From assembly GCA_029953675.1 (NCBI GenBank), contig JAMWBK010000011.1, forward strand, positions 1,302,001-1,366,000: a stretch of DNA of 64,000 bases, given 5' to 3'. Every line of letters starts with the position of its first letter. Positions within the stretch are counted from its first letter, which is position 1. Below the pieces are notes generated by a model, which was not told the origin of the DNA, searched no databases, and worked only from the letters and a program-made list of their open reading frames with translations. The translations under genes and the position numbers were made by a program. This DNA comes from Rhodosorus marinus (Eukaryota; Rhodophyta; Stylonematophyceae; Stylonematales; Stylonemataceae). Positions 10,407 through 21,965 of the stretch are shown here, in pieces.

Positions 10407-11705
10407 ATGGCTATGAGGAGTAGAACCGCTCTGTTTGTCAGATTTAGGGAAGATGCGAGAAGGTCGTTTGCTGGTAAGGTCCAGAAAACGGGGGAAGGGC
10501 ACGGTGGTACTGGCGATGGGCTTGTTGAACTTGAGCTGGTAGATTTGGATAGTCGACCGGAGTTTATAACGCTTCACGATCAGCTTAGAAAGCATCTGGA
10601 TATTGTTGATAAACGCGTTCAGAGACTAACTGACCTACACGCGAAAAGGCTGCTGCCTGTAAGAAGATCCTGCATGCAAGATTTCGCGAAGGAGTTCTGA
10701 ACTTGCGAGAAATCTCACTTTACAGGGTTTTGCGGAGGAAAATGCTGACGAGCAAGATGAAGAAATCCAAGATGAAGCTGAGAGAATTACCAAGGAAATA
10801 CATGCTTGCGAGTACGACTTTTTGCAGCTTTCGGGCTTTCGCCGGCGTCGGTTACTGATTCTCTTGTAACTTGGTCCATAGGGTTGCAGTCAGGAGAATA
10901 CCAGCGTCGTCAGACAATCGAGTGTGGGCGAGCATGCAGAAGACTTTTGCTGCAGACTTGCAGAACGTAACGCTGAAATTTCGCACGCAACAAAAGCATT
11001 ATTTAAGGAATCTGGAGGTAAAGTTTGAAACGAGATCCACCCGATCGAAGCTTTTATGGCTGATGAAAATGCACGACTAATGAGCACGTTCGGTACCATG
11101 TCTCCTATAGAAACAAAGAGATCTCGTCAATAGCGCTTTGATCCAACAGAAAAACTCGCAGCTGGTTATGTTGGATGATGACCCGACTGAGAACGTGAAT
11201 GGTGGATTTTCACAGGAACAGTTGCTGGAAGTACGCCCCCTTCTTTGATGTATCCGCCAGACGTTGTGTGACTTTCCTTGTGTTGAAATATCCACCCATC
11301 CGCCTCTCAGGTCCAACAAGTCGATTTGCATCTCGACGAGCGCAACCAGGAAATAGACCGTATCGCCGCCTCAATTCAAGACCTCGCCACGGTCATGAAA
11401 GATATGAGCCAGCTGGTTATCGAGCAGGGAACAGTATTGGACAGGATCGACTACAACATTGAGGAATCCCAGTTCAAGACTCAGGAAGCCACTGAGCAAC
11501 TTCGACAGGCAGAGAGGTATCAACGACGTGGGTATGTAGTGACCGGCACCAGTAGGAACTTGACATCAACTCTTTGGGATCACCAGTCTGACCAATGCTG
11601 ACTCAACATGGCTCCACTATCAGGATATCCTTTGCAATCGTCATGTGCCTCCTTTTGGGCTGTTTCATCATGGGTATTATTGTAATCCTGAAACTTTTCT
11701 CCTAA
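10407..11705 (+). CDS. Syntaxin-16/Tlg2-like Qa-SNARE
   Basis: Six exons (10407-10658, 10726-10811, 10882-11017, 11111-11230, 11311-11531, 11624-11705) give 298 aa with consistent phases; introns are 67-93 nt. The N-terminus (MAMRSRTALFVRFRED) and a helical region resemble the syntaxin-16 Habc part. The SNARE motif starts at ERNQEIDRIAASIQDL and includes the hallmark VIEQGTVLDRIDYNIE. The last exon encodes a single tail anchor (ISFAIVMCLLLGCFIMGIIV). Syntaxin-16/Tlg2/SYP4 proteins act at the trans-Golgi and endosome in retrograde fusion, so that role is inferred. The weakest junction is the start of exon 4, where 11111 was chosen because it keeps frame and a typical intron size. Confidence 0.85.
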
Positions 11706-11991
11706 CGACCAGACAATCTTCGAAAGCATGGCCAAGTTGAACATAAACGCCGATCAACGGTCACGGTTTATTTATTCCATATATGAGCTGCGGTTGACAA
11801 CACAAGTTCCGTTGAACTAAACATATTAAATACTTGCAAATAACTTCTGGTAAACGAACCACATTGTAACTGCCAGATCTTTTCGAAAGCACTAGACAAG
11901 GCTGTAGGGAGTATCCACAACTTGAACCACAGCCTTGCGCCAGTCTTGAGGTTTTTGTCCCTGTGGGTTCGATTGAATGGCTCTCCACGCT

Positions 11992-14118
11992 TCAAGCAAC
12001 CCTTCCCCACGCCAGCGAGGTCACATACAAAAGGTCATTCCAATCTTCACGTATTTTGTGAAGAGGGCCATGGCTAGTTCTGGTACACCTCTGTTCCTCT
12101 CCAAAGCAGTGACCCCGGCTCAGGACGAAAGCGCTTTGGTCGTGAGTGCAAGCCACCGCGGTGACCATGTAGTTTTCATCCCATCGAGCGTGGACACTCT
12201 CGCTTGGGTACTGGAAGTCGAGTTCCACACATTGGTCCTTGTAGGGCGCGCCTCGGCTCATTACCACGCACCACTGCTGCTGAAATCGTCCCTGCGTCGA
12301 TATGGCAGTAATGAAGTATCCCGAGGACCACTTCTCGCTTACCCACTTGGAGGGGAAGGTCGCTGAGACAATGTAGCTCTGTTGCTTGTATTTTTTGCCT
12401 CTCTGCATCATCGAGCAGACTACTCCCCAGCTCGAATCGTTCCCAGCAACCGAGGTTATGAAAAATCCGTCATCCCACTTCTGTCGCACCCATTCACGTG
12501 GAAAGTCTGGGTCAGGGCAATAGTGGAGAGCCTGCTCAGTATACCCGCTGTTCTTCGCGTTCAGCACAGCAGTCCACATGCTCCCTGCGAAATTGAGCGT
12601 CGTGATCCGCATATTCTGACTCCATTTCTTCTCAACTTCCTTTGCTAGGTTTTGGTAGGTAGTGTGCGATGTATAGCACTGCGTATGAGGTGACTGAATA
12701 GAAAAACGATTTTGTAATAGAACCGGTCAGATGATTTCACTCACGTGCAGAAGGCAAAGCGCAAGCGGTTTGACCTAGGCCCTGCTCTTGAAGTGTGCTC
12801 CAGGCAAAATATTGCACATACGTTTCCAGTTCGTGCCGAGGTCGATATGATGACCCACTGATGGGTTTTTATCCTCTTCGGGACAACGAGTTTGTACTTC
12901 TTTGCAATTGGCTCCGCCTCAGGCTCCGCTGATACCTCGTTGTTAGAACGCTTTCGCTTTTGTCCCGCTGTCACAGTCGTTTCTTTGTCTCTGGAATCGT
13001 CCTCCCAGCTGTCCTTGTCAGTCGTTTCCGCGCTGCGTTGCTCGATCAATGTTCGCACTTTCCTCATCCCCCCATTGACCGAATCGAACAGCATCAAGAG
13101 GTAGTCGTATTGCGGACGATCCTCAAACTTGAGATTCTTCACGTAGGCAATATAATATTGCATGATCTGAAGCAGAGGACAATCGAGGCCACGTTGAATA
13201 TCTAAGTACGCAAAACCTCAAAGTTGTTGCTCAGCTTACTTCAGGTGCCCCACGGCACATTGACTCTATCGTCAATCTCCCCTTGGTCTCACAAACTTGC
13301 ATGTTTTTGTCATCACCGCAATAGCCTTGCCACGGAAGCGAGCCGTTGAACAGATACAAAAGCATGTAGCCCAGAGACTCCAGATCGTCCCGTCTAGACA
13401 GCCACCTTCCGAGATGTGCGTTAACTGAGGCATATCTGACCGTCCCCGAGAAATGATCTACTCTCTGCCCATAGCTGATGTGCCCGTTGGCACGGGAGTT
13501 GTCTCTCCACTTGCTGGCAAGCCCCAAATCTATCATATAGAGACCCTTCGATGGATCCGAGATGGTTGATCCCTCGCTTGGACTGCACAAAAAATTCTCC
13601 GGTTTGACGTCGCCATGTACGTAGCCCTTTGCGTGCAGTTTTCGAAGAAGCTCTACGCACTTGGTCTGAAAGAATGGACGTAAAAAAAAAGCACCACATT
13701 TAGCACATCAAGAAAATGGACTGTCTTTCTTGACGACGCTCCAGAAACCTACGCCAATAATCATCACTTGGTCAAAGCTCAAGTGCCTATTTGGCTTTGA
13801 TTCTAAGAGCCGCTGTAGAGTAGGACCTAGCAGGTCCATAACCATCACATAATACCTCCCGTGCATGCCTGTATAATAAACTCTCGGTGCCCCATTCCCA
13901 TCCATGGCCCTCATCACCTCCCATTCCCTCCTCGCAATCGAGCCGCTCCTATGTTCCAACTTAACCGCCACCTTCTTCCGGCTCGTATAATGTTGGCCCA
14001 TATAAACATCTCCAAAATGCCCGCTCCCGAGATGTGCCGTGCGAATTATCTCATACCGATTCCGACCATCCCCCACCTGAGGCGGAACCGGATCCTTCCG
14101 GCTCTCATCCTCCGCCAT
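11992..14118 (-). CDS. MUT9-like protein kinase (plant-type casein kinase I family)
   Basis: Four exons on the minus strand (14118-13753, 13665-13240, 13166-12822, 12693-11992) give 612 aa. The first three carry a CK1-type kinase: LGSGHFGDVY loop, VAVKLE lysine, YVHGDVKPENF catalytic loop, MIDLGLASK and a FSGTVRYAS segment. A basic, nuclear-signal-like stretch follows (KRKRSNNE). The last exon holds beta repeats (WDDGFFITSVAG, WSSGYFITAIS, WDENYMVTAVA), the C-terminal domain known from MLK/Mut9p kinases of plants and green algae. Those enzymes phosphorylate histone H3 and act in silencing and light signalling; function here is inferred. The third intron is the least certain (acceptor at 12693 or 12678, both in frame). 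Confidence 0.85.
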
Positions 14119-15690
14119 ATTAACTCCAAACTCAACAACTATCTTCCACTGTAATCAAGACGCTCATTCACTAGTTTTAGCGCTCATATATCTATTGCTC
14201 ACATCCCTTTTCCCGCCCCCAACCCCTCAACCTGTCCCACCTTTCACATTCCATTCGAGCTCCTCACTCCCTCGTCCTCTGGGGTCACGTGAGCCCTTGA
14301 AAAACGGATCCACTTTTGGTTCGACGATAGAAGAGGGAGTTTTAGCAGCGTTTAAGATACATTCTCTATTTTGATGCGGTAAGGTTAGCTGTGAAGACTT
14401 TGCAGGTTGTGAGGAAGGAAGCGAGCAGGATTGTAGACACTCTGACACACGTAGAACATAGCAAGTTGATCAACTTTGAGAATTTTCCCGGCCAGGAATA
14501 TGCCCAGGTCTAGACCACTGTAAGCTGTTTCAGGTCGTTGTCTGCTAGCGAAGGCTCTGAAGCGGTCTAGTGGGGTAAATCCTGTGCTTGTCGTGAACTA
14601 AAATTCGCGTTGCATAACTGCTCTTCCTTCGCCGCCCAGACAGCGGCGATAAGGATTTCGCAGAGAGCTAGCTCGCCGTGGATCCTCGTCCTCCGTCATC
14701 CGGTTTGGAGAGGTCATGTCGCGTTCTGCACATACTTTGCAGAAGTTGTGTTGGGCTGCGAATACAGAATGCAGTACCCTTGGTTGCGATCAGAATCGAT
14801 TGGGGACTGCAGCTTTGCCATTTTAGCTGTGGAGGAACTATCATGACACGTCCGATTACGGACATAATTTAGACTTGATTGCCATTATTTTCTATTACAT
14901 CATGTACAATCGAATTAAGTATTAACACGCGTCTGTTTTCCAAGATCCTTACCATTATTTAGAAATTTTGGTGCGTTCTGAGTACGTGTTCAGTACCTCC
15001 CATGAGCAATGTATGGGAATACCGCCAGAAGAACTGCGAATGTTTTACATGAATCTTACTTTTCAATCCTAGCTAGAGAGCTACAGAGCTCCACAAGCGC
15101 CTGATTTCTACTACAACTCAGGTGGCGTCGCAGCCGGTCGCATATCCGAATTTCGAATTCGAAGTGAAATCGTTGACTACTAGAAGCTGTTTAGTAACCT
15201 CCCCGCGCATACTCTACGGATGCGCGCTCTGGATATTGCTAAGTCGAGTATCAATACAAACCAGCGGCGCTTTCTCCCCTGCGAGAGCAGAGCTGCGGAG
15301 AAACATTCTTGGTTGACTGAGTAGTTGAGTAGTTGACTAGTTCCCCTGTTGAGACGATTCAAGATATGAGCTTGGGATCTGTTCAAGTTCAGCAAACTAA
15401 AGCGGAGAGCCGGATCTGGAGCATCGGAATGTGGTGTTACCATTCCCATTCTGAACACACCATTATCGTCCCGGTGTCTGTTGAACCAAAACCCTGAACA
15501 GTCTTAAAAGGGGATGGGGGGGAGTTGGTAATTTTTTGAAATTTGCTTTCCACGACCGTCGAAGTAAGAGAGAGAGTTACTTTCAGTAGACTTGGCGTGA
15601 GCGAAGTATGCCTAGATGATGGTCACGAGCTGAAGAAGAAGGTCAGGTGGGTTGAGGAAGGTGTAGAGTCTGCGTCCTTGGTCCGAAACC
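14119..15690. other. Intergenic between divergent kinase and FIP1 genes, no gene seen
   Basis: About 1.6 kb between two divergent starts. I see no conserved frame, RNA gene or clear repeat. Both promoters must lie here. Confidence 0.5.
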
Positions 15691-17322
15691 ATGGGTGAGG
15701 TTGTGGCGGAACATCCCCTGCTTGGTGAGGATGGCTCTGAGGAACGAAGGAGTGCGAAACCTGGAGATGTCGAAAGTGGACCACGGGACGGGGAGAATGG
15801 TCATGCTGGTGACCGGCATGAGACGGAGGGAGTTGCTTCAGCCGCGCAAGGAGAAGAATATTTAGGCAGGTTGGGCGGAGATGGTGGTGGTGATGAGCGG
15901 GAAGCGAGTGAGGACCCAGCGGAGAAGGGATCTGCTGGGGACGGAAACGAAATCGAAGGCGACGATGACGATGTCGATGACGATAACAACGACGACGACG
16001 ACGACGATGACGGAGTTGTCGTACTGTTCAACGCCCCAGATGCCTCGGAGGGGTTGGGTGTAGATGGAAAGTCCGGATTGCTTCGTTTTCAAGGCTCGCA
16101 ACGAGGTTGGAACAAGCTCTCATTGAACACGACTGGCGGAGCAGCTGATGGAAGTGCCGGAGCAAGTAAAAACCAGTCGATTGTCTCTCTTTTAGCGAAC
16201 CCGACCATGACTGTCCCTACCAACCAAAAATCTGTCTACGATATTGAAATTGGAAAGCTCCCGGAGAAGCCCTGGCGGGAGCGTGGCGCTGATCAGAGTG
16301 ATTATTTTAATTATGGATTCACGGAAGAGACTTGGAAAATTTATTGCGAGCGGCAGGTGCAGATGAGACTGGAAGCGTTCATGTTGGCCAAGGTGAAGAC
16401 GGTGGAGGGAACAACGGAAGCACCAAAAGAAAGGGAGCCAGAGAGACCAGCAGCGCTTCCCCAACCTCCGCCTCCTTTCAACCCTGGTGCGTTCATGCCG
16501 CCAGGATTCCCGATGCCACCACCCCAACCATTGCAGCAGACCCCAGTGGAAACTTCAAAGTCCGAAAGGAAGGTCAATGACGAAGTCGTGATGTCTCTCA
16601 CTGGCGCGACTCCAGAAAAGGACAAGCAGGGAGACGAGGCATCGGCGCACGCGGAAAATGGTGCAGAACCTTCGGTACCGACTGACGGTGCACCGCCAGG
16701 ATTGCCCATGTTCAATATGGGGCCACCACCGTTCAATCCCGGCAACGTTCCGTTCCCCGGCGGAATGCCTTTCAACCCCTTTGGAATGGGAGGACCACCA
16801 CCTTTCTTCCCCGGAGGAGGTGGCCCCGGAGCGCCACCGAATTTCAATGCGTTGGGTGGATTTCCTGGGATGCCGCCTCCCCAGAATCCTGCTGGTGCAA
16901 ATTCTGAAAAGGACGAGGCTCGATCGACTAAACGTGATGAAGAGAAGCCAGGAGTCCGTGGGAGCGAGCGAGATGGAGGTGGCCATGAGAGTTGGGAAGA
17001 AAGGAGAAGGGGCTCGCGAGACGAAAGAGAGGATAGACGCGAGAACAACAACAGGTGGGATCGACGTGATGATACGCGACGAGATGAAAGGCGTGACGGA
17101 CGCAGAGACGACCGAAGAGATGACCGTAGGGATGACCGCAGGGATGACCGAAGAGATGATCGGAGAGAAAGGGGGCGGGAGCGATCACCAAGGGGCAGAG
17201 ACTATGATCGATCGAGGGATTCCAGAGATCGTAGAAGAGGTAGGGACGACGGCAAGGACCGGCGGCGGTCTCAAGATGACCGTTATGATGATGAGCGCTC
17301 ATCGAAGAGGAGCAGGAGGTAA
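15691..17322 (+). CDS. FIP1-like pre-mRNA 3'-end processing factor
   Basis: A single exon encodes 543 aa. The Fip1 motif is clear: KPWRERGADQSDYFNYGF followed by EETWKIYCERQ at about residues 192-220. Before it is an acidic tract of aspartates. After it comes a long Pro/Gly/Met-rich region, and the C-terminus is an RD/RE/RS-rich tail with repeated RRDD units, as in long metazoan and plant Fip1 proteins. Fip1 belongs to the cleavage and polyadenylation specificity factor, binds U-rich RNA and recruits poly(A) polymerase in the nucleus. Frames on the opposite strand are compositional shadows of these low-complexity tracts. Confidence 0.9.
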   Translation: MGEVVAEHPLLGEDGSEERRSAKPGDVESGPRDGENGHAGDRHETEGVASAAQGEEYLGRLGGDGGGDEREASEDPAEKGSAGDGNEIEGDDDDVDDDNNDDDDDDDGVVVLFNAPDASEGLGVDGKSGLLRFQGSQRGWNKLSLNTTGGAADGSAGASKNQSIVSLLANPTMTVPTNQKSVYDIEIGKLPEKPWRERGADQSDYFNYGFTEETWKIYCERQVQMRLEAFMLAKVKTVEGTTEAPKEREPERPAALPQPPPPFNPGAFMPPGFPMPPPQPLQQTPVETSKSERKVNDEVVMSLTGATPEKDKQGDEASAHAENGAEPSVPTDGAPPGLPMFNMGPPPFNPGNVPFPGGMPFNPFGMGGPPPFFPGGGGPGAPPNFNALGGFPGMPPPQNPAGANSEKDEARSTKRDEEKPGVRGSERDGGGHESWEERRRGSRDEREDRRENNNRWDRRDDTRRDERRDGRRDDRRDDRRDDRRDDRRDDRRERGRERSPRGRDYDRSRDSRDRRRGRDDGKDRRRSQDDRYDDERSSKRSRR

Positions 17323-17468
17323 ATAGGTTCTGTACGCAGTTATTATTTTGTTTTCCTATTTCAACGGTCTACCAGAGTTTTTTCATACAACAAACCAAAA
17401 AGCCGCAACTTCAGATCAGATAAATAAGCGATCCTCTGTGGAGGTGGCCGTCGAATTTCAAGCACATG

Positions 17469-18747
17469 TCACTCCTCCTGATCGGCTTCACCCTCTTCAC
17501 TACCCCCCTTCTGACGGAACCCCTTTGGCAGACTGTTGTACAGCGGCAGCGCTACAGACATCGCACTCTTCAAATGAATGGACTGAACATTGGCAAAACC
17601 TCCAGGGCACAGCTCAACGATTCGGTCAACGGCAGAGAGTATGTTGTCCGTAAGCTGCTTTGCCTTGAAGTTGACGAGTCCAACCTTCACCGCAAAGACA
17701 TTTCCAGTTCCGAGGTGGATGTACGTCGATGACACAGCGGTCTCCAGCTGTGTTTTTAGGTCACGTCGCATGTCAACAGAGGAGGGAATCCTGTAGGAGG
17801 GAGGGAAGAATTGCTCGCAATTTCAGTGACAGTGCATCAGCTACCATTGTACATTCCAGGCGTGGTGGAATCCAGCGCATGAGTCGGCCCAAGGAGAGAA
17901 AGCACGGGCTTTCATGCTACAGAACATGTTCCAGGTCTAAGCAAGACTTGCAACTTTGCCTGTCTGGAAGCAGCACGGGGGTTCCTCCCCTGCTGGTCAT
18001 GTCATGCCCTTCAAAACTAGTGGGTTAAGTGTTGCTAGATTTGCGTACTTTTTTGATCGAAAGAAGTGCTTGCCAAGCAGTTTTGGTAGCAAAGGGAGGA
18101 CACGATCGTCGGCAAGAAACAAGTCATACGAGTCACACAGCTGTCTCTTGGACTCAAACGTCTTATACCGAGCCTTGAGCTTCGACACTCCAAGTACCTG
18201 ACCAAGCAAGCAGTAGGTTTTCTAAGTTTCCTCCAGCAGCGAGAATGTAACCGGTAAGCCATCCATCTACATACCTTGGTCACCCCGCAGGACCCGTTCT
18301 CAATAAGATAGTCCTTCACAGTTCGCTGGGGGTCTTTCACAATAAAACATACCTCTGCGCTTTCCGACTTGTAAAGCGGCGACGTCAGTGGACTACAACG
18401 AAGAAGCAATGTAGAAATTAGCAAGGCTGGGTTCATAGCAGGTATCGGCGTACCGTGCTCCGCGTTTGGAAGGTAGCTTCTCACATTCTCTGCGGCTTTG
18501 TTTTCTTTGACTTCCTCACGCTCCTGACGGCCACCACAAGCGACACATACTCATCTACTGACGTTTCTTTTCTCTTCACATGCTTCAAAAGCGCCCTCGC
18601 CGCATTGAACGTCTGCGGCCGGTCCAAAACCTCGCTCGTAACCTTCTTCACTCCAGTCTTGCTCTTTTTCTTCTTCTTCCGCACGTCTCCATCCCCGGAC
18701 ATTTCGGTCCTTTCCGCCTCAACGCTCTTCACCTTCAATTTTTTCAT
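17469..18747 (-). CDS. Ribosomal L1-domain nucleolar protein (RSL1D1/UTP30-like)
   Basis: Four exons on the minus strand (18747-18485, 18392-18275, 18197-18049, 17790-17469) give 283 aa. Splicing rebuilds the L1-family segments KPQRIPLTSPLYK, VCFIVKDPQRTVKDYL, VLGVSKLKARYKTFESKR and LADDRVLPLLPKLLGKHFF. The N-terminus is lysine-rich, fitting nucleolar targeting. Yeast Utp30 and Cic1 and human RSL1D1 act in ribosome biogenesis, so that role is inferred. The third intron (258 nt) is much longer than its neighbours, and a short exon inside it cannot be excluded, although the phase works without one. Confidence 0.85.
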
Positions 18748-18940
18748 CGTGCTCCTCCTAAAAACTCAACATTGATCTCTTTCCTACAGCCCTTCGCGCT
18801 CCTCAACATACCTCCACGGCTCAGAACATCAGCCCCAATACCAACAGCCAAATCCCCTATTAAAACCCCCCCTCTTCGCCGTTCGCACGAAAGACCCAAT
18901 GTCATCCTCTCCAAACCAAAGACGTCGAAATACATGTTAC

Positions 18941-19020
18941 ATCTAAAATTATTTTTTTTTAAGGTAACGGGAATTGTTCCTTTTTTGTTTTACTCTACAA
19001 TCTAAGTGAGACAGCTGTCC
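18941..19020. repeat. Dispersed repeat, member 1
   Basis: About 80 bp resembling 20434-20515 in the same orientation. Shared blocks are ATCTAAAATTATTT, a G/A-rich stretch ending in TTGTTCC or TCGTTCC, a GTTTTAC block and GACAGCTGTCC, which ends in a perfect 10-bp palindrome (ACAGCTGT core). The type of element is unknown. Confidence 0.55.
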
Positions 19021-20433
19021 CATATTTGATGAAGCTTTTGCAGGGTGCATTCGCGTGGAATCGGGTCCAAGATGTCAGTTGCTGAAATCTAATCATCGAG
19101 GCCACCCTCCTTAGACCTGCCGCCAACAGTCCTGTCACGGTCACCTTGTCTCTCCCTAGTATAGCTTATTTTCGAGACCTGATGTGACTAGGTCATATTC
19201 CCACAATGGGCTACCGGCCATTGGGCAAATTGAAAGACAGACTTGACTTCTGTACGCGGGGCCCTTACCGGTCTAAGCAAGCTTCCCGTTCAATCTTGCT
19301 AAGCTGGATAAGACTATAGAAGATCGAGATAAAATGTGGACTGGAATAAAGAGCGCAAGGAGGTTTTCAGTTGCAATATAGGCTTTTCATCTGGTCAAAT
19401 TTCTCAAGGTTTTTTCATGGTTTGGTCTGCGACTGGTCAACGTGCCTCTCAGCATACCGAGAGGCTCACGTTGTTCTTGTACGCGGTTGCAGTTTAGACC
19501 CAACTCAATTAGAAGCGTTTCACGAATCCTCTCAAAGCCCTGCCATGAAAGGTCTCTTCGAAGCGGCAGAATTTGGTGTAGGGGTTGGATCCTGAGTCGA
19601 GACTAGCTTCTTACAGTGGTGACTGGCCCACGGAATACTTCGCAGCGGATTCTGAGCGTCTCCAAAATTGCCAGCGTATCTCAGCTTTGCATCGAATTCA
19701 ATGCAGCTCGCGATTAGCTTGTCTAGTTAGCCTCTGAATACGTGGGTGATCCGTAAACAGCTCCTAGGGGATCAAGGTGTTGAACGGCGCTCCGTTTTAC
19801 ATGGATGAGATGAAACGACTGTGATGCACGGACACTTATACGTGCCGTCTTCTTCTGATACATGTAGCCATCGCTGGTAACAGTTGATGATGAGATTGAC
19901 TGAAGGACGGCTATATAAAGGATGCAAGGGTCTATAGGAAACTCGCCTTTTGCGCGGTGCACAGTTTAATAGGTGCGCGTGCTTCCGCATGAGTTGCAAT
20001 TTTGCGTGATCCGGAGCCTGACTTGGACCACACGGGCAATCATTACGAATTCAATCATCGCTATCAATCAATAACAAAAGGATGGACTACCCCCATAATC
20101 AAGCGTCCTTGTTCGCGTCAATCACTTTGAAGCTAAGACTCCAAAAGCACCCACTCAAAACTGAAACGCAACCAGCCAAGACCTCGTCGCTTCAACACGG
20201 CCCAAACCCGGCGGCTTCAAAAGTCTTGCAGAGTCAAACTGCACGGCGAATGAACGTATGAACGAACCAAGTATCTTGTACCCATGCCGTCTCAGTGTCG
20301 CCTTATAGCGGTATCCTAGCAGCACGCTCACCAAGGCCAATGATCTAAATCCGAAATCTAAGCCCCTTTCGCGCGAACCAAACCCGAAGGCGCTTGCTCC
20401 AAACTAAATACGTCAGAATTACATTTGACTACT

Positions 20434-20515
20434 ATATCTAAAATTATTTATTTTAGCGTAAAAGGGAGTTCGTTCCTTTTCGGTTTTACCATCAATCCAG
20501 GTCAAGACAGCTGTC
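20434..20515. repeat. Dispersed repeat, member 2
   Basis: Second copy of the segment at 18941-19020, with small insertions and substitutions spread along it. Both copies end at the same GACAGCTGTCC block. Confidence 0.55.
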
Positions 20516-20849
20516 CAGTGTGATGACTGAGTTGGCTTGACGCTCTGATGCTCTGGGTGTACTCGCTGTCTCTGCTTTCTCGAGAGGCTATGATGGAAGA
20601 GACAAAATTTTCTGGATCTACCGTTCATGTAAACATAGGGGGACGTTTCTTGCCGATACAGGGAGTTGGATGTTCTCACCGTTGTCCTCGAGATGTGGCT
20701 TGAAGAACTGGCCCCGGGTGTGCTGAGAGGAATCCGAGTCAGAATGATGGGCCCGGTGCTTGGTGGGATATGAAATGCCACGGAACGCTTGCAAGGGCAA
20801 GCTTATTTTTATTTACGGTGTCAAGGAGATTTCGAGTTCTTGTGGCTTT

Positions 20850-21965
20850 CTAATCATCGCGAATCTTCGCTTGCTCGAATCTCGAGCCGACGAGGGACAA
20901 TGCCTCGTAGCTATTGGCAAAGTCTTTGATGAAAGCCTTGCTGTTGGATGCGTACTTGGCCACCCACCCGGCGCTGGCAGGATCTGCGAGCATATCCTTG
21001 TCAAACTGGCTGAGGCTATCGGGGTTTTTCTTCTGGGCGTTAAGGACTTCCTTCAGATAAGACGAATCGAGCTTGGAGCCCGCGATCTGCAGGTTTGATA
21101 TCTGTGAATCCACGAGAACTGCACCTCTTCTTTTCCTAGCCCCAGCTGGCTGACCCGACCCCCCAACTGCACCATAGGTGAGGTCTCCCTTGTCCTTGAA
21201 GACGGATTCGCTGTCGAGATCATCCTCATCCACCGCACGAGCTTGCAGCTCTTCGTTCCTTTTCTCAGCGATTTGTGCCAAGGCCTGGATGGCGGTGTGA
21301 AAAACTACTGCATCCCGAGCACCGTCCCGCCCGGATCGATCGAGCGCGGCTTTGAAAGCTTGATACCCGGATGAGGCTGAAAGCGTTTTGTAGATTCCAG
21401 ACGTGTCCTTCTCTTCAGCATCTTCTCGGCCGATCTGGATGACAATTCTCGGACCACCTACAACTTCCGAAGCAACAGCCCCAGCAAAGGCGAAATAGTC
21501 TGCCGTAGACACCTCCTCCTTGGACTTTTGCCTGTATCCTTTGATCGTTTCGTACGCGTCAACGAGCACTGCGTTGTCGCTGCTACCAATCTCGTACGAG
21601 AAAGCTCCGTCCAGACCTCCTCCAGCAGTAGACTTATCGTAGCTTAGCGCATCCAGAACGGGCAGCATGATGAATGCCGGCAACAAAAGAGGGTTATCGC
21701 CAAGAGCAGTTCGAAGGTTCTGCTTGAGCCGATTAATTGTAGACACCTTCATCTCCTTGTCTCCATACCTGTCAATATCAACATTCACTTTCGCGAACGC
21801 CGCATTGGGAGCTACCAATCCCAAACCCAATACCCCACTCAGCCGAAGCACCTCCCGACGAGAACAATCCATGCTCATCCTAACGCTTCCCACACCGGTC
21901 CTCCCAACGACCCTACATCCTTCTCTACGACCTCCGAACCCAGCGCTTACTACGAAAGCCTCCAT
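20850..21965 (-). CDS. Thylakoid-lumen TL29-like (ascorbate-peroxidase-related) protein
   Basis: A single exon encodes 371 aa. The N-terminus is a bipartite plastid and lumen signal: a basic, Ser/Gly-rich transit region, then a twin-arginine motif in CSRREVLRLSGVLGLGLVAP ending at AFA. The rest matches the plant TL29 pattern, with ALSYDKSTAGGGLDGAF, a YFAFAGAVAS helix, GREDAEEKDTSG and a C-terminal block near WVAKYASNSKAFIKDFA. TL29 proteins have the class I peroxidase fold but lack haem-peroxidase activity and associate with photosystem II. A lumen location is a strong inference; the molecular job is not known. Confidence 0.8.
   Translation of the reverse strand: MEAFVVSAGFGGRREGCRVVGRTGVGSVRMSMDCSRREVLRLSGVLGLGLVAPNAAFAKVNVDIDRYGDKEMKVSTINRLKQNLRTALGDNPLLLPAFIMLPVLDALSYDKSTAGGGLDGAFSYEIGSSDNAVLVDAYETIKGYRQKSKEEVSTADYFAFAGAVASEVVGGPRIVIQIGREDAEEKDTSGIYKTLSASSGYQAFKAALDRSGRDGARDAVVFHTAIQALAQIAEKRNEELQARAVDEDDLDSESVFKDKGDLTYGAVGGSGQPAGARKRRGAVLVDSQISNLQIAGSKLDSSYLKEVLNAQKKNPDSLSQFDKDMLADPASAGWVAKYASNSKAFIKDFANSYEALSLVGSRFEQAKIRDD

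Larger units (their letters stand above)
18748..20849. other. Intergenic with a diverged repeat pair
   Basis: No protein-coding gene is recognised in these 2.1 kb. Two similar segments (18941-19020 and 20434-20515) are listed separately. Short open frames between them lack domains. Confidence 0.5.

Noticed and set aside
16341-17051. Minus-strand Gly/Pro-rich open frame of 236 codons
   Set aside because: It is the complement of the Pro/Gly-rich part of FIP1, with composition only and no conserved motif.
19724-19740. 17-mer TAGTTAGCCTCTGAATA shared with 62527-62543, considered as part of an RNA gene
   Set aside because: The match does not extend on either side, and no tRNA, snRNA or C/D-box layout could be completed around it.
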